Shown here in pieces: positions 1 through 7,043 of a DNA stretch of 12,901 bases. Position 1 is the first letter of the stretch. Every line of letters begins with the position of its first letter. The translations under genes and the position numbers were made by a program. The stretch is from Lachnospiraceae bacterium UBA7225 (GTDB taxonomy: Bacteria; Bacillota; Clostridia; Lachnospirales; Lachnospiraceae): positions 14,281 through 27,181 of the forward strand of contig DKTR01000101.1 in NCBI GenBank assembly GCA_002473385.1, in the 5' to 3' direction. The notes under the pieces were generated by a model, which searched no databases, was not told where the DNA came from, and saw only the letters and a list, made by a program, of their open reading frames with translations.

Positions 1-836
1 TGGGAGACAGAGCAGTGGAGTCAGATGTTATAGCACTGCAGGAAAGAATGGGGCTAAATAAACCGATTCCATTGCAGTATGTAGAGTGGGTAACGGGGAT
101 TTTCAAAGGAAATTTTGGAGAATCACTGTATATTGATAAGCCGATGACAGAAATCATTGTAAGTCATATGAAACCAACAATATCCCTGACGATTTATGCT
201 CTGATTATTGCTGCAGGGGCGGGAATTACTTTTGGTATTCTTGCGGCAAAATACCGGGGAGGAATACTGGATCATATTGTAACAGGCATTTCTTTATGTG
301 GTATCAGTGTGCCAAACTTTATTGTAGCTCTGCTCCTTATGCTGCTATTAGCCTTCCGGATTCGCTTGTTTCCTGTAGCTGGTTATAAACCGTTAAGTGA
401 TGGTTTAGGAGCTCATATCTGGTATCTTTCCTTGCCGGCGCTTGCATTGGGGTTTATGCATATGGCTCTGATTATGAGAATGACTCGGTCTTCTGTTCTG
501 GAAGTATTGAATAGCGATTACATAAAAATGGCCAGAGCTAAAGGAGTCAGTGAGTTTTCCATTATGATTAAGCATGCTTTAAAAAATGCATTACTGCCGA
601 TTATAACTGTAGTCGGTCAGACAGCAGTAACCTTATTGGCGGGAGCAGTGGTATCAGAGGCGATCTTCAATATTCCTGGAGTCGGTCAGTTGGTTGTTAC
701 TTCAATTGAGAGAAGGGATTACATGGTAATCCAGGCGTTTGTTCTTGTGATTGCACTGATTAATATGTTTATGATGCTGATATTGGATATTCTTTATGCA
801 GCAATAGATCCGAGAATACGGTTGGACAGCAGGTAG
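1..836 (+). CDS. Peptide ABC transporter permease, DppB/OppB type (5' end missing)
   Basis: Inner-membrane permease of a dipeptide/oligopeptide (possibly nickel) ABC importer. The frame is open from the first bases of the window, and the first visible residues (GDRAVESDVIALQ...) match the part of DppB/OppB that follows the first membrane helix and the periplasmic start, so about 40-60 N-terminal residues lie upstream. A GTG at 15 is in frame but is probably internal. Hydrophobic helices follow, and the cytoplasmic EAA loop that docks on the ATPase is clear (YIKMARAKGVSEFS, then ALKNALLP). The C-terminus ends in the typical YAAIDPRIRL. The stop at 834-836 overlaps the Shine-Dalgarno of the next permease, so the two are co-transcribed. 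The family is certain; the substrate cannot be read from the permease. The binding protein is probably upstream, outside the window. Confidence 0.93.
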   Translation, partial: GDRAVESDVIALQERMGLNKPIPLQYVEWVTGIFKGNFGESLYIDKPMTEIIVSHMKPTISLTIYALIIAAGAGITFGILAAKYRGGILDHIVTGISLCGISVPNFIVALLLMLLLAFRIRLFPVAGYKPLSDGLGAHIWYLSLPALALGFMHMALIMRMTRSSVLEVLNSDYIKMARAKGVSEFSIMIKHALKNALLPIITVVGQTAVTLLAGAVVSEAIFNIPGVGQLVVTSIERRDYMVIQAFVLVIALINMFMMLILDILYAAIDPRIRLDSR

Positions 837-844
837 GAGGAGAA

Positions 845-1735
845 ATGGAAAGAAGTGATACCAATTTAGAAAACCTAAAAGAGATAAAGACAAAGCTTTA
901 CAGGGAACACAGAAAATTAAGGAATCGTAAACTTTTGAAAAACCAGAGAATAATTATAGGGGGAATCTTAGTATCGCTGATTGTTATTCTGGCTATACTG
1001 ACGCCTTTCCTTTTTCCGGAAGGTCCGCATGTCATGGATGTAACGGAAAGATTGCAGAAACCTTCATCCGGACATTTTCTGGGTACGGATTCCGTGGGCA
1101 GAGATCTTCTCTGCAGATTATTATATGGTTCCAGGGTATCAATTGGTGTTGGAGCATCTGTTGCTGTCATTACCATGGTGGTCGGCATGATTATGGGATT
1201 ATATGCAGGGTACTATAAAAGAGTAGATAACGTAGTAATGAGAATCTGCGACAGTTTAAAGTCTATCCCTTCTATTCTTTTGGCAATTGCTCTCTTAGCC
1301 ATTATGGGATCAGGTATTGGAAATGTAATTCTCAGTGTCAGTATTGTATATATTCCGGATGTGGCGAGAATTGCAAGAGCGGCAGTATTGACAGCAAAGG
1401 AACAGACCTATATTGAAGCATTGGAAGCATCTGGGGCGAGTGCAAATAGAATATTATGGCTGAATATTGCTCCTAATATTCTTTCGTCCGTTATTATACA
1501 GGTTTCATTTATTTTTGCAACGGCTATTGTAACAGAGGCTGCTCTCAGCTTTTTGGGTGTAGGTGTTCCGATACCGGAACCAAGTTGGGGAAATATTGTA
1601 TATGAAGGGAAATTGGTCATGCTTCAGGCATGGTGGCTGGTTGTATATCCAAGTATTTTTATCGCAGCGACAGTTCTTGGCTTAAATTTGCTGGGAGATG
1701 GACTCAGAGATTTTCTGGATCCGCAAAACAACTGA
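845..1735 (+). CDS. Peptide ABC transporter permease, DppC/OppC type
   Basis: Second permease of the peptide importer, 296 residues, a normal length for the family. It begins with a charged cytoplasmic stretch of about 40 residues, then a first helix around residues 36-57, then the conserved extracytoplasmic HFLGTDSVGRDLLCRLLYG motif of DppC/OppC proteins. The EAA loop is YIEALEASGASANRIL followed by APN. The C-terminus has the family's NLLGDGLRDFLDP ending. The ATG at 845 is preceded by AGGAGG at 835-840, which overlaps the upstream stop codon. It should pair with the upstream permease to form the membrane channel, powered by the two ATPases that follow. Nothing looks truncated. Confidence 0.95.
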   Translation: MERSDTNLENLKEIKTKLYREHRKLRNRKLLKNQRIIIGGILVSLIVILAILTPFLFPEGPHVMDVTERLQKPSSGHFLGTDSVGRDLLCRLLYGSRVSIGVGASVAVITMVVGMIMGLYAGYYKRVDNVVMRICDSLKSIPSILLAIALLAIMGSGIGNVILSVSIVYIPDVARIARAAVLTAKEQTYIEALEASGASANRILWLNIAPNILSSVIIQVSFIFATAIVTEAALSFLGVGVPIPEPSWGNIVYEGKLVMLQAWWLVVYPSIFIAATVLGLNLLGDGLRDFLDPQNN

Positions 1736-1748
1736 AAGGAGAGAGGAA

Positions 1749-2738
1749 ATGCAAAATGATATTATTTTACAAGTGAATAATCTCTCCACTATATTTAAAA
1801 CAGAACGGGGAAAATTTAAAGCTGTAGATGGAGTGGATTTTTTTGTTAAGAGAGGCGAAATATTAGGGATTGTCGGGGAATCCGGCTGCGGAAAAAGTGT
1901 GACGGTCCAATCCATAATGAGGCTTTACGATGAAAAGCGGACAGCGATTTATGGAGGAGAAGTGCTTTTCAAAGGGAAAAATTTGTTTTCACTCCCATAT
2001 AAAGAAATGAGGAAAATAAGAGGAGCGCAGATTTCAATGGTTTTTCAAGATGCGCTCAGTGCACTGAATCCTCTGATGAAAGTGGGAAACCAAATTATGG
2101 AAGCGATACAAATCCATACAAATGCGGACAAAAAAACGGCCATGGCTCTTGGAATAGAAATGCTTAGACAGGTAGGAATCCCAACTCCGGAAAAGAGGTT
2201 TCATCAGTATCCCTTTGAACTCTCGGGCGGAATGCGTCAGAGAGTCATGATTGCTATAGCGCTTGCCTGCAAGCCTAAGCTTTTAATTGCAGATGAACCA
2301 ACAACGGCTTTGGATGTTACCATACAGGCACAGATTCTGGAACTGATGAAAAAGCTTAATCAGGAAATGGAGATGGGAATTTTACTGATTACGCATGATT
2401 TGGCTGTTGTCTCAGAGACATGCCAGAGAGTACTTGTAATGTATCTGGGGCAGGTGGTGGAGGAAGGTACAACTGAAAAAATATTTAGTTATCCCTGTCA
2501 CCCATATACGATAAGTTTATTGGAGTCAATTCCCACTATGGAAGGGGATCGCAGTCAGAAGCTAAGTACAATCAAAGGAACTGTGCCACTATTAAGTCAG
2601 ATTCCCACAGGCTGCCGTTTTGCTCCAAGGTGTCCCAGAGCCAAAGAGAAATGTCGGCAGGAAATGCCTAAATTAGTGCCTGTCAATGAAACACAATGTG
2701 TAAGGTGCTGGTATCCAAATGAAAGAAATGAGGATTAA
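1749..2738 (+). CDS. Peptide ABC transporter ATPase, DppD/OppD type
   Basis: First ATPase of the peptide importer, 329 residues. Visible motifs are Walker A GESGCGKS (43-50), signature LSGGM (158-162), Walker B with ADEP (181-184) and an H-loop in LLITHDLAVV. The C-terminal oligopeptide/dipeptide domain carries Cys289, 295, 302, 317 and 320, the CxFxxRC...C...C pattern of this subfamily, which may hold an iron-sulfur cluster. The chosen ATG at 1749 has an AAGGAG site at 1737-1742. A longer frame from 1698 has no such site and would overlap the upstream permease. The signature reads LSGGM rather than LSGGQ, which is common in DppD/OppD proteins. It is expected to form a heterodimer with the ATPase encoded next. 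Confidence 0.94.
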   Translation: MQNDIILQVNNLSTIFKTERGKFKAVDGVDFFVKRGEILGIVGESGCGKSVTVQSIMRLYDEKRTAIYGGEVLFKGKNLFSLPYKEMRKIRGAQISMVFQDALSALNPLMKVGNQIMEAIQIHTNADKKTAMALGIEMLRQVGIPTPEKRFHQYPFELSGGMRQRVMIAIALACKPKLLIADEPTTALDVTIQAQILELMKKLNQEMEMGILLITHDLAVVSETCQRVLVMYLGQVVEEGTTEKIFSYPCHPYTISLLESIPTMEGDRSQKLSTIKGTVPLLSQIPTGCRFAPRCPRAKEKCRQEMPKLVPVNETQCVRCWYPNERNED

Positions 2739-2739
2739 C

Positions 2740-3714
2740 ATGGATGAGAAGAGACAGAAAATTCTGGAGGCAAAGCATATAAAAAAGTATTTTCCCATAA
2801 GAGATGCTTTGGGAAAACAGACGGGGGTAGTAAAGGCGGTAGATGATGTATCTATTACACTCTACAAGGGGGAGACATATGGTCTGGTAGGGGAGTCTGG
2901 CTGCGGAAAATCCACGCTGGGCCGAAGTTTATTACGACTTTTTCCAATTACGCAGGGTCAGATACTTCTGGAAGGAGAAGACATAAGTACGTTATTGCCG
3001 CGTGAACTCAGACCTTACAGAGAAAAAATGCAGATGATATTTCAAGATCCATATACTTCTTTAAATCCAAGGAAGAGTATTGGGGATACATTAGAAGAGG
3101 TATTGAAAATCCATGGGGAAAATAATAAATCTGCCAGAATGGAAAAGTGCCTGGAAATTTTAAAAATGGTTGGCCTCAGACCGGAACATTATTATCGCTT
3201 TCCTCACGAATTTTCCGGAGGACAGAGACAGAGGGTGGGAATAGCCCGGGCTATTTTGGTAAATCCGTCATTTATCGTTTGTGACGAGCCAGTATCGGCA
3301 TTAGATGTTTCTATTCAGGCACAGATTATAAACCTGTTAGGTGATTTACAGAATGAGAAACAATTGACTTATCTGTTTGTCTCGCATAATATGAGTGTCA
3401 TAAGATATACTTCTGATAGAGTTGGCGTGATGTATCTGGGACATATTGTGGAGGAAGGAGATACAGATGAATTATTTTCTAATCCGTGTCACCCATACAC
3501 AAAAGCCCTTCTTTCGGCAGTCCCGAAGATAGGCGTACATGAGAAAAACAGGATAGAGCTGACGGGAGAATTGCCGTCACCGATGAATCCTCCGTCTGGC
3601 TGTGTATTTCATACCAGATGTCCTTATGCAACTGGGAGATGCAGAGAGAAAGTACCTTCTTTCCATAGGATTACTTCAAGTCATTTTGCCGCCTGTTGCC
3701 TTTATGATTCTTAA
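2740..3714 (+). CDS. Peptide ABC transporter ATPase, DppF/OppF type
   Basis: Second ATPase of the peptide importer, 324 residues from the chosen start. Motifs: Walker A GESGCGKST (51-59), signature FSGGQ (158-162), Walker B ending VCDEP (180-184), H-loop FVSHNMSVI. The C-terminal domain has Cys288, 294, 301, 319 and 320, nearly the same spacing as in the partner ATPase. The upstream gene stops at 2736-2738. An ATG at 2719 would overlap it, but the ATG at 2740 has a TGAGGA site at 2729-2734 and fits the usual N-terminus better. It is the last gene of the importer operon in this window, followed by hairpins at 3782-3878. DppF and OppF cannot be told apart here. Confidence 0.94.
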   Translation: MDEKRQKILEAKHIKKYFPIRDALGKQTGVVKAVDDVSITLYKGETYGLVGESGCGKSTLGRSLLRLFPITQGQILLEGEDISTLLPRELRPYREKMQMIFQDPYTSLNPRKSIGDTLEEVLKIHGENNKSARMEKCLEILKMVGLRPEHYYRFPHEFSGGQRQRVGIARAILVNPSFIVCDEPVSALDVSIQAQIINLLGDLQNEKQLTYLFVSHNMSVIRYTSDRVGVMYLGHIVEEGDTDELFSNPCHPYTKALLSAVPKIGVHEKNRIELTGELPSPMNPPSGCVFHTRCPYATGRCREKVPSFHRITSSHFAACCLYDS

Positions 3715-3781
3715 AAAAGAAAAACGGATATTAGGCTCATTTGTTGGCCAATTCATAATAAATGTCTGGTTTCAAAGTTCA

Positions 3782-3811
3782 GTCCTTCGCGGTAAAGCGG
3801 AGGACTTATTT
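3782..3811 (+). terminator. Hairpin, candidate intrinsic terminator of the peptide importer operon
   Basis: Arms 3782-3790 (GTCCTTCGC) and 3797-3805 (GCGGAGGAC) pair over 9 positions with one G-T pair, around the 6-base loop GGTAAA. TTATTT follows at once. It lies 68 bases after the ATPase stop. The T-run is short and interrupted, so termination may be partial. Confidence 0.5.
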
Positions 3812-3824
3812 GATATTAAGAAGT

Positions 3825-3878
3825 GGAGCGGAATCAGGGTACTTCCCGGTTTCGCTCCTAAAAGGACTTTTTATTTTC
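3825..3878 (+). terminator. Second hairpin with distal T-run, between convergent genes
   Basis: Arms 3825-3833 (GGAGCGGAA) and 3850-3858 (TTTCGCTCC) pair over 9 positions with one G-T pair. A smaller GGG/CCC stem lies inside the loop. A T-rich run, TTTTTATTTT, follows at 3868-3877, about ten bases after the stem, so it is not a textbook terminator. It probably separates the peptide importer from the facing DUF2798 gene. Confidence 0.35.
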
Positions 3879-3907
3879 TGCGGTTAGTCAATAGAGAAAA
3901 CAATTCC

Positions 3908-4480
3908 CTATGCCTTCCCGGCGGCCTCATCTGATTTTGCTAAGCTTCTCCTAAAAAGAAATTTAAAAACAGTTCTGACAAATGGCTGTATAAAAAACAG
4001 CTGTGTGAAGAATGCAAACGGGAAATTAAAGCAAACAAGCTTTAACCAGTTAGCAAGTAGTGTGAAGATAGAAAATCCCTGATAATATGGATAATAAAAC
4101 CAGGCTGCAAGAAAACTCATTGCAGGACACATTAAACCGACTGTGGCACATATAATGGTGGTTTCAAATATTACCGCGTTGGTTTTTTGAGGATTGAAAA
4201 CCTTACTGGCAAGCTTGAATGAACAAGGACTTCCCATAATGCATTCTAATCCGAATGCACAGATAAACTCTATTAGAATGACGGCCCAGATAGGCAGCAT
4301 ATTTCCAAACATATAAACACCGCCCTGGGTGTTAATTGCCTGAATAACAGAACCTTTACCTGTTGCATTCATCAGCGCATTTCCATTGATTACATATAAA
4401 CTGTAAAAGACATATGCGTGGACAGTTATTAGTACGGTTAGGAAAGCAAAGATTTTCCTTTGAAATTGATTTTTTGGCAT
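3908..4480 (-). CDS. DUF2798 family small integral membrane protein
   Basis: A 190-residue membrane protein whose sequence pattern matches the DUF2798 family (NQFQRKIF at the start, IWAVILIEF, LMCPAMSFLAAW, FNFPFAFFTQLFFIQPFVR near the end). Four hydrophobic segments are visible, at about residues 9-31, 60-81, 104-128 and 140-165, giving two copies of the two-helix DUF2798 unit. No catalytic motif is seen and the family has no established function. The start at 4480 is set by AGGAGG at 4487-4492. An in-frame ATG 12 codons upstream has no ribosome site. It stands alone, convergent with the peptide importer and divergent from the glycosidase. It has its own promoter (4631-4660) and a long structured leader, which suggests regulated expression. 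The C-terminal 12 residues are polar and charged. Confidence 0.85.
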   Translation of the reverse strand: MPKNQFQRKIFAFLTVLITVHAYVFYSLYVINGNALMNATGKGSVIQAINTQGGVYMFGNMLPIWAVILIEFICAFGLECIMGSPCSFKLASKVFNPQKTNAVIFETTIICATVGLMCPAMSFLAAWFYYPYYQGFSIFTLLANWLKLVCFNFPFAFFTQLFFIQPFVRTVFKFLFRRSLAKSDEAAGKA

Positions 4481-4504
4481 GTTATCCCTCCTGAAATCTG
4501 ATAC

Positions 4505-4597
4505 AAAAAAACACAAATAACGCTAATAGCAAAATCTGATCAACCATAAAATCCATAGTTACCGTAATCAGATTTACGTGCATAGCACTACTTGTGT
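4505..4597 (-). promoter_or_regulatory. Long structured leader ending in a U-run: candidate attenuator or small RNA
   Basis: Read on the minus strand, the outer arms 4597-4583 and 4525-4511 pair at all 15 positions, three of them G-U. Inside, 4575-4567 (AAATCTGAT) pairs perfectly with 4540-4532 (ATCAGATTT), and a six-pair inner stem (AACTAT/ATGGTT) closes a 7-base loop. Six T follow at 4510-4505, as in an intrinsic terminator. The three G-U positions would be A-C mismatches in plus-strand RNA, so the fold favours minus-strand transcription. The element lies between the promoter at 4631-4660 and the DUF2798 start. It could be an attenuator or the end of a roughly 115-nt small RNA. I do not recognise a known riboswitch class. 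Confidence 0.6.
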
Positions 4598-4630
4598 CGT
4601 TTATGTATCTGTATTTAATTTACGAATGAC

Positions 4631-4660
4631 ATTATACTACAAATTTTTTGGAAAAATCAA
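4631..4660 (-). promoter_or_regulatory. Sigma-A promoter for the DUF2798 gene
   Basis: On the minus strand a perfect -10 TATAAT (4636-4631) lies 18 bases after TTGATT (4660-4655), which matches the -35 consensus at 4 of 6 positions. Transcription would begin near 4624, giving a leader of about 143 bases before the DUF2798 ATG. Confidence 0.65.
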
Positions 4661-4682
4661 GCTTATTTTGCAGACATATTTT

Positions 4683-4711
4683 TTGAAGATTTACACAGAA
4701 TAATGGATAGT
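4683..4711 (+). promoter_or_regulatory. Weak candidate promoter for the glycosidase-symporter operon
   Basis: TTGAAG at 4683-4688 is followed after 17 bases by GATAGT at 4706-4711; both are 4 of 6 matches to the sigma-A consensus. It is the best candidate in the spacer for the plus strand but is weak, so activation by a regulator would be plausible. Confidence 0.3.
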
Positions 4712-4760
4712 TCTGAATCGTATGTATTGTAGATTTATGAAAACAGGAGGAGAACAGGAA

Positions 4761-7028
4761 TTGCGGAATATAATTCATTTAAATGAGAACTGGCGATTTA
4801 TCAGGGAGGATGTCGGGCTTCCTCGGGTGTTACCGATGGAGTGGGAGACGGTAGAGCTTCCTCACACCTGGAATGCGGTTGACGGACAGGATGGAAACGG
4901 ATTCTATTATCGCGGCAAATGCTGGTATGCCAGAAGTTTCGAGACACCCGGACAGCCGCTTGCAGGCGGCAGAGTATATGTGGAGATCCTGGCGGCGGGG
5001 CAACAGGCATCTGTATATGTGAATGGCAGAGAGGCTGTTTATCATGAGGGTGGCTATTCAATTTTTCGTACGGATATCACAGATTTGTGCAAAGCAGACG
5101 GAGAAAATCTTCTTGTGGTTGCCTGCAGCAACGAGGAGAAAAGCAGTGTATATCCGCAGTCTGCGGATTTTACATTCTACGGAGGTTTGTACCGCGGGGT
5201 GAATTTAATCAGTGTCCCGGATACACATTTCGACCTGGACTATTACGGGGGACCGGGGCTGCAGGTTACTCCGAAGCCGTGTGAGTGCGGGGGAGCCATA
5301 TTTGAGCTCGCTTCCTGGGTAAAACATGCTGATGAGAACTTTACGGTAATGTACGCTATAAAAGATGCACAAGGAAAGAAAATCGCAAGTGCAGTTCGTC
5401 CGGCTGAGGATGCGAACGTGGCAATTTACGTGCCCGATGCGAAGAGGTGGGAGATTGACAGTCCGTATTTGTACACAGTAACCGCAACCCTGCAGAGGCG
5501 GAATGAGGTATACGATGAGGTTTCGGTGCGTACTGGTGTGAGAAACTTTTCATGTGATCCCGACAAAGGCTTCATTCTCAATGGTGCAGAAACACCGTTG
5601 CGCGGCGTCAGCCGGCACCAGGATCGCCTTTATAAGGGCAACGCGCTTACAAAAGAAGAGCATTACGAGGATGCGCGGCTGATTAAGGAGCTTGGGGCAA
5701 ATACTATCCGTCTGGCACATTATCAGCATGCGCAGGAGTTCTACGACGCATGCGATGAGCTGGGCTTTGTGGTGTGGGCGGAAATTCCTTTTATCAGTGT
5801 GTTTAATGATGACCCCGCGGCACATGAAAACTGTATCAGTCAGATGAAAGAGCTGATTATCCAGAATTATAACCATCCCTCCATCTGCTTCTGGGGAATC
5901 TCCAATGAAATTCTCATAGGGGGCATTTCTGAAAAGCTCGTGGAAAATCATAAGGAATTGAACGCGCTCTGCAAAGAGCTGGATCCCGCCAGACTTACAA
6001 CGATTGCGCACGTATCCATGACGCCGTTGGAGAGTCCGGTTCATGGGATTACAGATATAGAGAGTTACAATCATTACTTTGGATGGTACGGAGGAAGGAT
6101 AGAGGACAACGGTCCCTGGCTTGACGATTTTCATAAGGCACATCCTGAAATCTGTCTGGGTCTCTCAGAATATGGCTGTGAGGGCATCGTCACTTATCAT
6201 GGCCCTAATCCGGCATGTAAGGATTACAGCGAGGAATATCAGGCACTTTACCATGAGCATATGGCAAAGGTTCTGTCTGAACGTCCATGGCTGTGGTCGA
6301 GTTATGTTTGGAATATGTTTGATTTTGGCTGTGCGTCGCGCGATGAGGGTGGCATTGCCGGAAGAAACAACAAAGGTCTTATGACGATTGACCGGAAAAT
6401 AAAGAAAGACAGCTATTATATTTACCAGGCGTACTGGAGCAAAAAGCCGATGATCCATTTGTGCGGCAGGCGTTATGCTCAGCGTGCGGGAGCAACTTCT
6501 GAAATCCGGGTATATTCCAATCAGCCATCTGTCTCCCTGTATCTAAATGGAGAACTTGTGGAGAGGAAAACGGCTGACAAGGTGTTTGTTTTTACAGTTG
6601 CTTTAAAGGAAGGTTTCAATATTATTGTGGCTGTAGCAGGGGAACTAAAGGACAGCATGACGCTGGAAAAAGTGGAAAAAGAGCCGGCTATTTATGTACT
6701 TCCCGAAGTAAGCGAGAGGGCAGAAGGTGTTGCAAACTGGTTTAAACTTGCGGGAGATCTGAATCTGGCGGCCCCGATGGAATTTCCCGAGGGCAGATAT
6801 AGTGTTAAAAATACAATGGAAGAGCTTGCAAATTCCGGGGAGGCGTTTGATATCACGGCGGAGGCAGTGAAGCTTGCTACTAATATGAAGCTCATGAAAG
6901 AAGGGGGCATGTGGAGTATGTTCAGAAATATGACGCTGGAGGATATTCTGAAAATGGCAGGTTCCATGGTTCCGGAAGGTTTTACGCAAAGTGTTAATGC
7001 GAAGCTGATTAAGATAGAGAAAATGTGA
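4761..7028 (+). CDS. Glycoside hydrolase family 2 (beta-galactosidase / beta-glucuronidase type)
   Basis: Intracellular retaining glycosidase with no signal peptide, 755 residues from the chosen start. Domain order: sugar-binding jelly roll (about 1-170), immunoglobulin-like domain (about 175-265), catalytic TIM barrel (about 270-560), a DUF4982-like beta domain (about 575-635) and a 115-residue C-terminal extension with helical character. The acid/base is Glu383 in WGISNE and the nucleophile Glu470 in GLSEYG. N536-N537-K538-G occupies the position of the NxK motif that binds the carboxylate in beta-glucuronidases, but some beta-galactosidases of this type carry a similar NDKG, so the substrate is open. 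The start is uncertain: TTG at 4761 has AGGAGG at 4745-4750, whereas ATGs at 4722 and 4737 have no ribosome site and the second lies too close to it. The symporter gene follows after 15 bases. Confidence 0.92.
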   Translation: MRNIIHLNENWRFIREDVGLPRVLPMEWETVELPHTWNAVDGQDGNGFYYRGKCWYARSFETPGQPLAGGRVYVEILAAGQQASVYVNGREAVYHEGGYSIFRTDITDLCKADGENLLVVACSNEEKSSVYPQSADFTFYGGLYRGVNLISVPDTHFDLDYYGGPGLQVTPKPCECGGAIFELASWVKHADENFTVMYAIKDAQGKKIASAVRPAEDANVAIYVPDAKRWEIDSPYLYTVTATLQRRNEVYDEVSVRTGVRNFSCDPDKGFILNGAETPLRGVSRHQDRLYKGNALTKEEHYEDARLIKELGANTIRLAHYQHAQEFYDACDELGFVVWAEIPFISVFNDDPAAHENCISQMKELIIQNYNHPSICFWGISNEILIGGISEKLVENHKELNALCKELDPARLTTIAHVSMTPLESPVHGITDIESYNHYFGWYGGRIEDNGPWLDDFHKAHPEICLGLSEYGCEGIVTYHGPNPACKDYSEEYQALYHEHMAKVLSERPWLWSSYVWNMFDFGCASRDEGGIAGRNNKGLMTIDRKIKKDSYYIYQAYWSKKPMIHLCGRRYAQRAGATSEIRVYSNQPSVSLYLNGELVERKTADKVFVFTVALKEGFNIIVAVAGELKDSMTLEKVEKEPAIYVLPEVSERAEGVANWFKLAGDLNLAAPMEFPEGRYSVKNTMEELANSGEAFDITAEAVKLATNMKLMKEGGMWSMFRNMTLEDILKMAGSMVPEGFTQSVNAKLIKIEKM

Positions 7029-7043
7029 CAGGGGTAAGATATA

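Noticed and set aside
3602..3934. Plus-strand 110-residue open frame after the ATPase
   Set aside because: It overlaps the ATPase end in another frame, has no ribosome site, and its middle is the two hairpins of the spacer.
4511..4597. Miniature transposable element as the explanation for the long inverted repeat upstream of the DUF2798 gene
   Set aside because: No target-site duplication is evident, and the mismatches are G-U compatible in only one strand, which suits an RNA structure better than transposon ends.
5550..6143. Minus-strand 197-residue open frame
   Set aside because: Antisense shadow of the GH2 catalytic barrel, which holds both catalytic glutamates on the plus strand.
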